Source of the DNA: Caballeronia hypogeia | GTDB taxonomy: Bacteria > Pseudomonadota > Gammaproteobacteria > Burkholderiales > Burkholderiaceae | Reading direction: 5' to 3' | Length of the DNA stretch: 64,000 nt | Assembly (NCBI RefSeq): GCF_001544875.2 | Contig: NZ_FCOA02000021.1 | Coordinates: 62,001 to 126,000 of the forward strand | Shown: in pieces, positions 26,568-34,381 of the stretch | Numbering within the stretch: the first letter of the stretch is position 1 | Layout: every line of letters begins with the position of its first letter | Notes under the pieces: model-generated | The model's input: only the letters and a program-made list of their open reading frames with translations | What the model was told of the DNA's origin: nothing | Database searches by the model: none | Position numbers and translations under genes: made by a program

Positions 26568-27584
26568 ATGAACCTGCAACGTTTTCCCCGCTATCCGCTC
26601 ACATTCGGGCCGACGCCCATTCAGCCGCTCAAGCGTCTTTCCGCGCATCTCGGCGGCAAGGTCGAGCTCTACGCAAAACGCGAGGACTGCAACAGTGGTC
26701 TCGCCTTCGGCGGCAACAAGACACGCAAGCTCGAATATCTGATTCCCGAAGCGCTCGCGCAGGGCTGCGACACGCTCGTGTCGATCGGCGGCGTGCAGTC
26801 GAACCAGACGCGCCAGGTCGCGGCGGTGGCCGCGCATCTCGGCATGAAGTGCGTGCTGGTGCAGGAGAACTGGGTCAATTACTCGGATGCGGTGTATGAC
26901 CGCGTCGGCAATATCCAGATGTCGCGGATGATGGGCGCGGACGTACGCCTCGTCGCAGATGGCTTCGATATCGGCATTCGCAAAAGCTGGCAGGAAGCGA
27001 TGGAAAGCGTGCGCGCGGCGGGCGGCAAGCCGTTTCCGGTGCCGGCGGGCTGCTCGGAGCATCCGCTGGGCGGACTCGGCTTCGTCGGCTTCGCGGAAGA
27101 AGTGCGCGCGCAGGAAGCGGAGCTGGGTTTCAAGTTCGACTACATCGTCGTGTGCTCGGTCACGGGCAGCACGCAGGCGGGCATGGTCGTCGGCTTCGCG
27201 GCGGACGGGCGCGCGCGACGCGTGATCGGCATCGATGCATCGGCGAAACCGGAACAGACGCACGAGCAGATCACGCGCATCGCGAAGCATACGGCGGAGC
27301 TCGTCGATCTCGGGCAGGACATCACGCGCGACGACGTGATTCTCGATACGCGCTTCGGCGGCCCCGAATACGGCTTGCCGAACGAAGGCACGCTGGAGGC
27401 GATTCGTCTGTGCGCGCGCTTCGAAGGCGTGCTGACCGATCCCGTCTACGAAGGCAAGTCGATGGACGGCATGATCCGGATGGTGCGCAACGGCGAGTTC
27501 CCCGAAGGCTCGAAGGTGCTCTACGCGCACTTGGGCGGCGTGCCCGCGCTCAACGCGTACAGCTATCTGTTCCGCAACGGTTGA
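26568..27584 (+). CDS. acdS: 1-aminocyclopropane-1-carboxylate deaminase
   Basis: From the ATG at 26568 the product is exactly 338 residues, the family length; the upstream in-frame ATG is not needed. PLP-binding Lys51 lies in GLAFGGNKTRK, and Ser78 in GGVQSNQTR. Tyr294 and Glu295 lie in DPVYEGKS, and Leu322 in YAHLGG. Glu295 and Leu322 separate true ACC deaminases from D-cysteine desulfhydrases. The enzyme converts ACC, the plant ethylene precursor, to 2-oxobutanoate and ammonia in the cytoplasm. It marks a plant-associated lifestyle. It ends 12 bp from the convergent toxin gene. Confidence 0.96.
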   Translation: MNLQRFPRYPLTFGPTPIQPLKRLSAHLGGKVELYAKREDCNSGLAFGGNKTRKLEYLIPEALAQGCDTLVSIGGVQSNQTRQVAAVAAHLGMKCVLVQENWVNYSDAVYDRVGNIQMSRMMGADVRLVADGFDIGIRKSWQEAMESVRAAGGKPFPVPAGCSEHPLGGLGFVGFAEEVRAQEAELGFKFDYIVVCSVTGSTQAGMVVGFAADGRARRVIGIDASAKPEQTHEQITRIAKHTAELVDLGQDITRDDVILDTRFGGPEYGLPNEGTLEAIRLCARFEGVLTDPVYEGKSMDGMIRMVRNGEFPEGSKVLYAHLGGVPALNAYSYLFRNG

Positions 27585-27596
27585 TGTCTTTATCGA

Positions 27597-28481
27597 TCAT
27601 GCGGATGCGAGAAACGACCGCCTGAACGCGTCGAACAGCGCGGCGATGGTTTGCGCGTCGTCGCCTTCGAACACCGGCATGCGCGAGCCGAGCATATGCG
27701 CGAGCAGCGGCGGCGCGGGATCGTCGGGGCGCAGGATCGCGAGAATCTGCGCCCGGACATCGTCGCCGCTCGCGATCGTCGCCGTGTCGCGGCCGAGCAG
27801 CGCGGCCCCGGCGATATCGGGATCGTGGCCGTGCGCTTCGACGAGATCGAAAGCATCGGAATAAAGCCGGTCGAGATTGCCGGCCTGCGCATAGCGCGCC
27901 ATCAGAAACAACAGGTCGATGGCGTCCTTGCGGTCGGCCGCGTGCCGGTCCTGCCACGCGACGATCTTGAGCATGGCCTGCGCCGGCAGCGAAGCGACGG
28001 GCACCACGAGATCCGGCGCGATGCGCACGGGCAGGGCGGCATCGAGCGCCTGCCGGAAACCCGCGACGTTCATGCGCACCGACCAGTCGGGCGGCCACGC
28101 AATTTCGCCATGCTCGTCCTGCACGCCGCCGAACGGCACGATATCGAGCCAGGTGCGCGCGCCGCTCTCGGACGCGCTGTAATTCAGCCGATGCGCCGAG
28201 CCTTTCGGCGCCTTGAAATTGCCCGACGCCAGCAGCGCGTTTCGCAAGGCTTCGTGGCCGGTCCAGCTTTGAATCGAAATGCCGATATCGACATCGGCGG
28301 TCGCGCGCATCGCCTCGATGTCATGGACGTGCGTGAGGAGAATGTCGCGCGCGCTCGCGCCGCCGACGAACCACGCGATACGCGTCGCGGCGGATGCGTC
28401 GACGACTTCGCGCAGCATCGCGCGGGTCGGCCCGACGAGCGGCCGGTGCGGCAGGAGTTCAAGCGGCAAGATAGCGTTCAC
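27597..28481 (-). CDS. AbiEii/AbiGii-family nucleotidyltransferase toxin
   Basis: I set a GTG start at 28481, with GAGGAT upstream; it lies inside the end of the antitoxin gene (23-bp overlap), showing coupling. The 294-residue protein has the nucleotidyltransferase motifs of type IV toxins. WFVGGASARDILL comes first, then the D-x-D pair in TADVDIGIS, and then LKIVAWQDRHAADRKDAIDLLFL with the conserved Lys/Arg and KDxxDL. In characterised systems such toxins inactivate tRNA or other targets by nucleotide transfer and abort phage infection. The longer frame toward 28676 translates antitoxin sequence out of frame and is not real. Confidence 0.85.
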   Translation of the reverse strand: MNAILPLELLPHRPLVGPTRAMLREVVDASAATRIAWFVGGASARDILLTHVHDIEAMRATADVDIGISIQSWTGHEALRNALLASGNFKAPKGSAHRLNYSASESGARTWLDIVPFGGVQDEHGEIAWPPDWSVRMNVAGFRQALDAALPVRIAPDLVVPVASLPAQAMLKIVAWQDRHAADRKDAIDLLFLMARYAQAGNLDRLYSDAFDLVEAHGHDPDIAGAALLGRDTATIASGDDVRAQILAILRPDDPAPPLLAHMLGSRMPVFEGDDAQTIAALFDAFRRSFLASA

Positions 28482-29490
28482 GCAGCATCCTCGCGGTTTC
28501 GAGATTGCGCGAGTCGCCGCTCGCGACGAGATCGGCGTAGACGAGCAGCGGCGCGACGACGTTCGGCGGAAGTCCTTCGACGGGTGCGAGCGCCACGGGC
28601 GCGCGCAGGAACTCGACATTGCCGGCGGCATCGGGCCGCAGCCGCGCCCGCATGATCCATTCGCGCGGCACGGCATCGGCGCAATAGGCGGTGACGGTCG
28701 CGGGTTTGAGATAACCGGTGAGCAGCGCGGCAGCGGGTTCGCCGCCGAACTGGCACACGCCGGGCAAATCGGGCGCGTCGCGCCACCAGTCGCTCGATTC
28801 GGCGCGATAGCGGCCGAGCAGAAGCGATTCGCGCAATTGCCGCGGATAAAGCGTGACCCATTCGTCGATCAGCTTGTCGCGGTCGGCGAATTGCAGGCCG
28901 CTTCCATCGGGCCGCTCGAATACGTCGCGATGATCGACCAGCGCGCGCATGGCGTTCTGCACCGTGCCGTGACTGACACCCGCGCTCTGCGCGATCTCGC
29001 GGTAGCCCCGTTCCAGCAGCGACGGCGTGACGAGCAGCGCGAGCGTGACGCGCAGCGTCGATTTCGTCCAGGTGCGCGAACGGGCCGCGCGGCTCTGCTC
29101 CACGCGAGGGCGTCCCGAGACGATCACGACGCTATTGCCTTCGACGAGGCTGGCATTGCCCGCGAGGTCGAGCGCATCGACGCCCATTTCGCGGCATGCG
29201 CCGATCATGTTCGGCGTGAGATGACGCGTGACGAGCGCCGGTTTCACGCCGTTGCCGTTTTGCGCGGCCGAAGCGCTGAAAGCCGACAATGCGCCGAAAC
29301 GGTCGATGTTCTCGCGCACGAGCACGGGTCGTTTGAAACGCGCCGTGCCGATGCGGAATTCGATGGCGGCATCGTATTCACCGCCGGCGGGCGCGCGGGC
29401 GCGCCGCGCGTCGAGGCCGGTCGCTTCGCTGAAGGCGGCGGCTGCGGCTTCGACGAATTGCTCGATCCGGTGATCGACCCTGGGCGGCAT
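28459..29490 (-). CDS. AbiEi-family type IV antitoxin with winged helix
   Basis: The 343-residue protein is the first gene of the toxin-antitoxin pair. It has an N-terminal nuclease-like fold segment (ALVTRHLTPNMIGACREMGVDALDLAGNASLVEG). A central winged-helix motif follows (RGYREIAQSAGVSHGTVQNAMRALVD, about residues 174-199). The rest is the larger C-terminal domain typical of long AbiEi/COG4861 proteins. AbiEi proteins neutralise AbiEii and repress their own operon by binding inverted repeats. Two nested inverted repeats lie immediately upstream here, matching this. Unlike classic AbiEi (about 200-280 residues) the wHTH is internal. Confidence 0.82.
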   Translation of the reverse strand: MPPRVDHRIEQFVEAAAAAFSEATGLDARRARAPAGGEYDAAIEFRIGTARFKRPVLVRENIDRFGALSAFSASAAQNGNGVKPALVTRHLTPNMIGACREMGVDALDLAGNASLVEGNSVVIVSGRPRVEQSRAARSRTWTKSTLRVTLALLVTPSLLERGYREIAQSAGVSHGTVQNAMRALVDHRDVFERPDGSGLQFADRDKLIDEWVTLYPRQLRESLLLGRYRAESSDWWRDAPDLPGVCQFGGEPAAALLTGYLKPATVTAYCADAVPREWIMRARLRPDAAGNVEFLRAPVALAPVEGLPPNVVAPLLVYADLVASGDSRNLETARMLRERYLAA

Positions 29491-29503
29491 GACGGAGTTC
29501 CGG

Positions 29504-29556
29504 TGTCCAATTTTTCGGATTGTACACGAAACGTGGACAGCGAGAAAAATTGGACA
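29504..29556 (-). promoter_or_regulatory. Nested inverted-repeat operator and promoter of the AbiE operon
   Basis: Outer 13-base arms TGTCCAATTTTTC (29504-29516) and GAAAAATTGGACA (29544-29556) are perfect inverted repeats. Inside lies a near-perfect palindrome TGTACACG-AAA-CGTGGACA (29521-29539). On the minus strand a -10-like TACAAT (29519-29524) lies between the arms, putting the start of transcription near 29512, about 22 bases before the ATG. This is a self-contained autoregulatory site. It begins 14 bp before the antitoxin start and ends 19 bp from the ppnP stop. Confidence 0.75.
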
Positions 29557-29574
29557 GTTACTTCGTCGCGCGCT

Positions 29575-29895
29575 TTAGAGATAGCTGCAGACGTAGTCGA
29601 GCGTCTCGATCACGTCGATATCGAAGCGGCTCTTGCCCGGCACCGAAAACGACTCGCCAGCGCCATACGTCTTCCACTCGTCGCTGCCCGCGAGGCGGAT
29701 GCGGCACTGCCCGGCCTGCACTTCCATGAGTTCCGGCGCGTCGGTGCCGAAGTTGAGCGTGCCGGGCAGGATCACGCCGAGCGTCTTCTTCGTGCCATCG
29801 GCGAAGAGAACGGTATGCGACACGCACTTGCCGTCGAAATAGACGTTGGCGCGTTTGATAACGGAAACCTGATCGAATTGCGTTGCGGCCGTCAT
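29575..29895 (-). CDS. ppnP: Pyrimidine/purine nucleoside phosphorylase
   Basis: The 106-residue cupin protein matches PpnP (formerly DUF1255/YaiE) in length and pattern: ANVYFDGKCVSHTVLFADGTKKTLGVILPGTLNFGT, then ELMEVQAGQCRIRL and FSVPGKSRFDIDV near the end. The enzyme splits nucleosides with phosphate into base and ribose-1-phosphate. It is a stand-alone housekeeping gene. Its stop lies close to the AbiE operator, so transcription from ppnP could read into the toxin-antitoxin operon. Confidence 0.93.
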   Translation of the reverse strand: MTAATQFDQVSVIKRANVYFDGKCVSHTVLFADGTKKTLGVILPGTLNFGTDAPELMEVQAGQCRIRLAGSDEWKTYGAGESFSVPGKSRFDIDVIETLDYVCSYL

Positions 29896-29995
29896 GGCGG
29901 TGTTCCTTGAAATCGACGAGAGTGGATGCGGACTGCGCGCACGCTCGACTCCGCATGGCGCGCAGGCCCGTCATCATACAGCCCGCCGACTCGGA

Positions 29996-31081
29996 TCATC
30001 CGATGAAATAGTTGTACACGCCGCGCCCATACGCGAGGTAAGCCTCGGAGAAGATCATGAAATACAGAATGATCGTCAGCCACAGGGTCACGCCGTTCTT
30101 GACGCGTATCTCCTGAGCGAAGAACGGCAGCATCAGCGAGATGTAGTAGAACACGCGGTCCTTGCCGAAAGGGAACAGCGTGAAGGCGAAGACGAGATAG
30201 ACCACCAGCCCGAAGTGCATCAGCGAGAGATCGCGCAGCGAAGCGCGCAGACGCAGCTCGCGAATATACGGAAGCGATTTGATCAGCAGGATCGAGCCGA
30301 TCGCGTAGGAGAGCATCAGCACGAGCAGATTGACCGAGAACTCCGCCGTATAACCGGCATAGTCGCCCACGCGCCGGCCGCCGAAGGTATCGAACAACAT
30401 CTGCGCGCTCATCGACAGCAGGCCACCCGCGATGCTCACCACCGGAATCGCGACGCGATCGTTCGAGCCGGCGAGGCGCGCGGCGATCAGCAGAATGGTC
30501 GGGAAGGCGATCGTCGTATGAATCGTGCTGGCGATCAGCATGCCGAGCACCGGCCGCCTGAAGTTGATCGCGAACAGCATTGCGATGCCGAACGCGAAGC
30601 CCTGGCGAATCTGGAACAGACCCGTGATGCACAGCGCCGAAGGCACCACGATCCACAGGAACAGGCCGAGCAGCGGACGCCTCAGCCGCGCGAGCGCGCA
30701 GAACACGAGACCGTTGGCGAGCGCGACAGTAATGCGGATCGCGGTGTCGGGCGTGAAGCCCAGCGAGTTGATGGAAACGATCCACAGACGCCAGCCGATT
30801 TCATCGGTGACGATGCGCGGTATGAGGCTCAGGCCGAATCCGCGCCGATCGAAGTAGTGGACGAGCCAGTTCCAGTCGGTATAGCGGAAGTAGGCGAGAT
30901 ACGCCTCCTGGTCGGGCAGGCGCCAGACCTGCCGTTCCGAGGTGCACAGCAAATATATGATGTATGACGCGATGAAAATGAAAGCCCATCCCGACCACGT
31001 GGCGAGGAAGGCCGACTCTTCGCTCGGCTTGCGGCTCATATCGAAAGAGCCGGGGGACTTGCGCAACGCCAGATTTTTCAT
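29996..31081 (-). CDS. EpsG/Wzy-like polysaccharide polymerase candidate
   Basis: The 361-residue protein has about 9-10 membrane spans and an EpsG-family look: an early WSGWAFIFIASYIIYLL span, a loop with DQEAYLAYFRYTDWNW, the FQIRQGFAFGIAMLFAI segment (the RQ-x-F pattern typical of EpsG) and IASTIHTTIAFPTILL. Such proteins polymerise lipid-linked repeat units in the periplasm. It has no polysaccharide neighbour. The main locus, 11 kb away, lacks a clear Wzy, so this may be its missing polymerase (inference). The ATG at residue 15 is an alternative start. Confidence 0.7.
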   Translation of the reverse strand: MKNLALRKSPGSFDMSRKPSEESAFLATWSGWAFIFIASYIIYLLCTSERQVWRLPDQEAYLAYFRYTDWNWLVHYFDRRGFGLSLIPRIVTDEIGWRLWIVSINSLGFTPDTAIRITVALANGLVFCALARLRRPLLGLFLWIVVPSALCITGLFQIRQGFAFGIAMLFAINFRRPVLGMLIASTIHTTIAFPTILLIAARLAGSNDRVAIPVVSIAGGLLSMSAQMLFDTFGGRRVGDYAGYTAEFSVNLLVLMLSYAIGSILLIKSLPYIRELRLRASLRDLSLMHFGLVVYLVFAFTLFPFGKDRVFYYISLMLPFFAQEIRVKNGVTLWLTIILYFMIFSEAYLAYGRGVYNYFIG

Positions 31082-31300
31082 GGTCTAGATAGAGTGCGGG
31101 AGCTGCGCCCGGGCGTTCGTATTTACCTCGATGAAAGGCGCGTGCAATCGATATGTCCGCTTTCGTCAGCGTTAATCGCAGTGCCGGAGGTTGAGACACT
31201 AACGGTTTTTGCTCCGCCAGAGTGCGCGGTTCTGCACACAGGAAGGTATCTCGCGCCGCGCAATCGAAGCGATGCAGCGACACAATGCCAGAAATGCAAA

Positions 31301-31356
31301 ACGGGCGATGCGGCTTCGACCGCATCGCCCGTCATCATCGCCCGTCGCGGGCGATG
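31301..31356 (-). terminator. Tandem hairpins, terminator of the aldolase/MFS operon
   Basis: The first stem is a perfect 13-base repeat, ACGGGCGATGCGG (31301-31313) and CCGCATCGCCCGT (31320-31332). On the minus strand it is followed by TTTTGCATTTC. A second stem, CATCGCCCG/CGGGCGATG (31336-31356), reuses the same GGGCGATG core. They lie just after the MFS stop codon. Confidence 0.8.
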
Positions 31357-31368
31357 CCAATCGTCAGA

Positions 31369-32691
31369 TCAACGGTTCACGAGGCGCTTGGGCATCAGGA
31401 GAACCAGCAAGCCGCCGATCGTGAGGCACGCCGCCAGCGTGTACACGCCGAGATCGGTCGAGTGCGTCTTGTCGATGATCCAGCCGATCACATACGGGCT
31501 GATGAAACCGGCCAGATTGCCGAACGAGTTCACCACCGCCACGCCCGTCGCCGCGGCCGCGCCGGCGAGGATCGCCGTCGGCAGGCACCAGAACTGGCAC
31601 AGCGTGGTCATGACGCCCATCGTCGCGACGGTGAGGCCGATCATCGCCAGCGTGACGTTGCCGCTGCCTGCCATCACCGCGGCGATCCAGCCCGCCGTGC
31701 CGATCAGGCCGGGAATCGCGACGTGCCAGCGGCGTTCGCGGCGTGCATCCGAGCTGCGCCCGACGACGATCATCGCGATCGCGGCGGCGGCGTACGGCAG
31801 CGTCGTCAGGAAGCCGATCATCAGCGGATCCTTCACGCCCGAGCCCTTGATGAGCGTCGGCAGCCAGAAGCCCACGCCGTACAGGCCCATGATGAAGAAC
31901 AGGTAGATCACGGAAAGCGCCCAGACCATCGGGTTCGTGAAGCCGTCCTTGAACGAATGCGATTCCACGCCGGCTGCATCCGCGGCCACGTTGGCGGCGA
32001 GCGTCTGCTTCTCGGAGTCGGTCAGCCATTTGGCCTGTTCGATGCCACGGTCGAGCAGGAAGATGATGGCGAAGCCCAGCACGAGCGAAGGAATCGCTTC
32101 GAGCAGGAAGAGCCATTGCCAGCCCGCGAGGCCATGCGCGCCGCTCATCGCGTGGAGAATCCAGCCGGACAGCGGGCCGCCGATCACGCCGGAGATGGGA
32201 ATGCCCGTCATGAACATCGCGATGATCTTGCCGCGTCGCGCCGCCGGGTACCAGTACGTCAGATAGAGAATGACGCCGGGGAACAGGCCCGCTTCGGCGA
32301 GACCGAGCAGGAAGCGCAGGATATAGAAGGTGGTCGGCGTGTGCACGAACATCATCGCGGCGGAGATGATCGCCCACGTGATCATCACGCGCGCGATCCA
32401 GAGCCGCGCGCCGACCTTGTGCAGAATGATGTTGCTCGGCACCTCGAAGATGAAGTAGCCGATGAAGAAGATGCCCGCGCCCAGACCGTAGACGGTTTCG
32501 CTGAAGCCCAGGTCTTTCAGCATCTGCAGCTTGGCGAAGCCGACGTTCACGCGGTCCAGATACGCCGCGACGTAGCACAGAAAGAGCAGAGGAATGAGGC
32601 GCCAGGTCACTTTCGCGTAGAGCGTGGACTCGGATGTGTCCGCGCGCTGAAACTCGGGCGACGTCGCGAGCGCTTGTCTCGACGTGGTCAT
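31369..32691 (-). CDS. ACS-family MFS transporter (organic anion importer)
   Basis: The start MTTSRQALA is preceded by GGAGACATCCCC. The 440-residue, 12-span protein has anion:cation symporter family signatures: LIPLLFLCYVAAYLDRVNVGFAKLQM in helix 1, LRFLLGLAEAGLFPGVILYLTYWYP in helix 4, and GVVNSFGNLAGFISPYVIGWI-type sequence in helix 11. Relatives import tartrate, phthalate, hexuronates or similar acids. It is cotranscribed with the class II aldolase upstream (76 bp gap), so it probably imports that enzyme's substrate or a precursor. Confidence 0.87.
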   Translation of the reverse strand: MTTSRQALATSPEFQRADTSESTLYAKVTWRLIPLLFLCYVAAYLDRVNVGFAKLQMLKDLGFSETVYGLGAGIFFIGYFIFEVPSNIILHKVGARLWIARVMITWAIISAAMMFVHTPTTFYILRFLLGLAEAGLFPGVILYLTYWYPAARRGKIIAMFMTGIPISGVIGGPLSGWILHAMSGAHGLAGWQWLFLLEAIPSLVLGFAIIFLLDRGIEQAKWLTDSEKQTLAANVAADAAGVESHSFKDGFTNPMVWALSVIYLFFIMGLYGVGFWLPTLIKGSGVKDPLMIGFLTTLPYAAAAIAMIVVGRSSDARRERRWHVAIPGLIGTAGWIAAVMAGSGNVTLAMIGLTVATMGVMTTLCQFWCLPTAILAGAAAATGVAVVNSFGNLAGFISPYVIGWIIDKTHSTDLGVYTLAACLTIGGLLVLLMPKRLVNR

Positions 32692-32767
32692 GGGGATGTC
32701 TCCGACTTTTTTGGGGGAATCTCCTCGCCTTTCTCCGAAGGCGAGGACTTGCTTCAAAAACGAACGA

Positions 32768-33619
32768 TCAGTCGAACATGTCGGGTTGCGTGGCGACCAG
32801 GTCGTTCCAGATGGTCTGGAAATGCAGCCAGCCGATATAGTCGCTGCCCACGTGCTCGCGGCTGTAGCGCGCGCGGTCTTCGGGCACGAGCTTCGGCGTG
32901 ATGCCGGTCGCCTCGATCATCAGTTGTTGCTGGCAGCAGCGCTCGAGCGCGATGAACCAGAACGCGGCGGAATCGATGCTGTGGCGGCTCGCCGTGAGCA
33001 GGCCGTGATTCTGGTGAATCGCCGCCTTCACGCCCTGGAACGCATTCGCGACCTTGTTGCCGCCCTTCACCTCGACGGCGACCTTGCCCGCCTCGTCGCC
33101 GATCACGACGTGGTCTTCGAAGAACGCGCACGCGTCCTGCGACATCGGGATCAGCGGCTTGCCGAGCGCCGCGAACGCGGTGCCGTAGACCGTGTGCGCG
33201 TGGCACATCGCGACGATGTCCCGATGCTGCTCATGCACCGCCGCATGCAGCACGAAGCCCGCGCGATTGATCGCGTATTTGCCCTCGACGACATTGCCCT
33301 GATGATCCGCGCAGATCAGGTTCGACAACTTCACCTGCGCGAAATGAACGGCCATCGGGTTGGTCCAGTACAGCGACGGATGCTCCGGATCGCGCACGGT
33401 GAGGTGGCCCGCGAAACCGTAGTCGAAGCCCTGCAGCGCAAACGCGCGGCAAGCGGCGACGAGGCGCTCCTTCAGATACTGGCGGTGCTCCGCATGGCTC
33501 GCGAAGGTAGGCAGCTCGGGGAAGATCAGGCCTTCCTGCTCCGGCTGATAAATCGACACGCGGCCCTTCAGGTCGATTGCGTCTTCGGTCTTGGCAGGTG
33601 TCTCGATGACTTCGCTCAT
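32768..33619 (-). CDS. Class II aldolase/adducin-family protein
   Basis: The start MSEVIETPA has GGAGCGAG upstream; an ATG four codons earlier is less likely. The 283-residue protein has the metal-binding histidines of the fold in HEQHRDIVAMCHAHTVYGTAF and the segment IHQNHGLLTASRH. An early FDYGFAGHLTVRDP motif is also present. Members are zinc lyases, epimerases or decarboxylases acting on sugar phosphates or oxo-acids. Substrate here is unknown. It leads a two-gene operon with an ACS-type transporter and has a palindromic operator 72-102 bp upstream. Confidence 0.85.
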   Translation of the reverse strand: MSEVIETPAKTEDAIDLKGRVSIYQPEQEGLIFPELPTFASHAEHRQYLKERLVAACRAFALQGFDYGFAGHLTVRDPEHPSLYWTNPMAVHFAQVKLSNLICADHQGNVVEGKYAINRAGFVLHAAVHEQHRDIVAMCHAHTVYGTAFAALGKPLIPMSQDACAFFEDHVVIGDEAGKVAVEVKGGNKVANAFQGVKAAIHQNHGLLTASRHSIDSAAFWFIALERCCQQQLMIEATGITPKLVPEDRARYSREHVGSDYIGWLHFQTIWNDLVATQPDMFD

Positions 33620-33690
33620 GTCTCGCTCCATGCGGATTCGGTGGAATGTCGAGCATGGTGCCGCGCGTCATGACTGAGCACAAACGAAGC

Positions 33691-33721
33691 TTGTTCAACA
33701 AAACATGAATCACATTCATGT
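33691..33721. promoter_or_regulatory. Double palindrome upstream of the aldolase operon
   Basis: TTGTTCAACAA (33691-33701) is a perfect 11-bp palindrome. Next to it ACATGAAT-CAC-ATTCATGT (33703-33721) is a perfect 19-bp palindrome. Both lie 72-102 bp before the aldolase start codon, the expected place for an operator of a GntR- or LacI-like dimer. No such regulator gene adjoins. Confidence 0.6.
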
Positions 33722-34280
33722 GAAGACGCTACAAGGCCGTTCGCTAACCCCCTCGGCGCGAAGGTGTACGCAATGCAACATTTTTGCTCGCATCGCGTGT
33801 TCGTTGCCGATCATGCGCCCGCGCTTGCGCAAGTCTGTATGAATTCCCGCGAAGCCTTGCCCACCAAGGCGCGAGGCCGGTGCGGCATGCAGCCGGACGA
33901 TTTAGAAATCGGAAAAGATGACCAGGTTTGCAACATTTTTCGCACGCGACTCTTTATCGATATGACAAGGACTTTGCACGCCATGCACGGTGCGCTCGCG
34001 CCGGTTGCAAATCGCCGAACCCCAGTGCTGACGGGACATTCCCCAGAAGAAAACGTTTGTCTGAGGCAATCGACCGACCGTCAAACCGTATGAAGGTCGC
34101 CTTTCACGATTGAATCAATTTTGATCGCGCGCCATCTCGTGGCCAGCGCGTCCGGGCGCAAACCCTCACAGGTATAAGGATTGACGTGCGCTGGCACACC
34201 TCTCGCTTATGTATGACCACGCACGGAGACCACCGCACGCAACTAATAACTACAAGCGGCATTTGTGCTACGGGGCTGGT
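33722..34280. other. Long intergenic region, 5' of the Crp/Fnr gene
   Basis: Between the aldolase operon and the Crp/Fnr gene lie about 760 bp without a convincing gene. A 109-codon ORF at 33764-34093 lacks a ribosome binding site and has untypical composition. TTGA-A-TCAA at about 34109-34118 is a small palindrome. The region probably contains the promoter and a long leader of the Crp/Fnr gene, and an unseen small RNA is possible. Confidence 0.45.
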
Positions 34281-34330
34281 CGCAACAGGATTCGGGGTAA
34301 GCGCGAGGCGCATGCACGAATCCTGTTGCG
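34281..34330 (+). promoter_or_regulatory. Large perfect hairpin in the leader of the Crp/Fnr gene
   Basis: CGCAACAGGATTCG (34281-34294) and CGAATCCTGTTGCG (34317-34330) are perfect 14-base inverted repeats around a 22-base loop. Across a one-base bulge the stem extends by about five more pairs (CTGGT with ACCGG, one a wobble pair). It lies 51 bp before the start codon. No T tract follows. It could be an RNA control element or a wide-spaced operator. Confidence 0.6.
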
Positions 34331-34381
34331 GACCGGAAGAAAGTAAAAGCGCGCAGCGCACACGCACGAGAATAAAAGAAC

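Noticed and set aside
28482..28676. 5' extension of the toxin frame
   Set aside because: It reads the antitoxin gene out of frame; a GTG with a good ribosome site lies at 28481.
31222..32901. 559-codon plus-strand ORF over the MFS gene
   Set aside because: Shadow of the leftward MFS and aldolase genes; no domain.
33764..34093. 109-codon ORF in the aldolase to Crp/Fnr gap
   Set aside because: No ribosome binding site, no recognisable domain, untypical composition.
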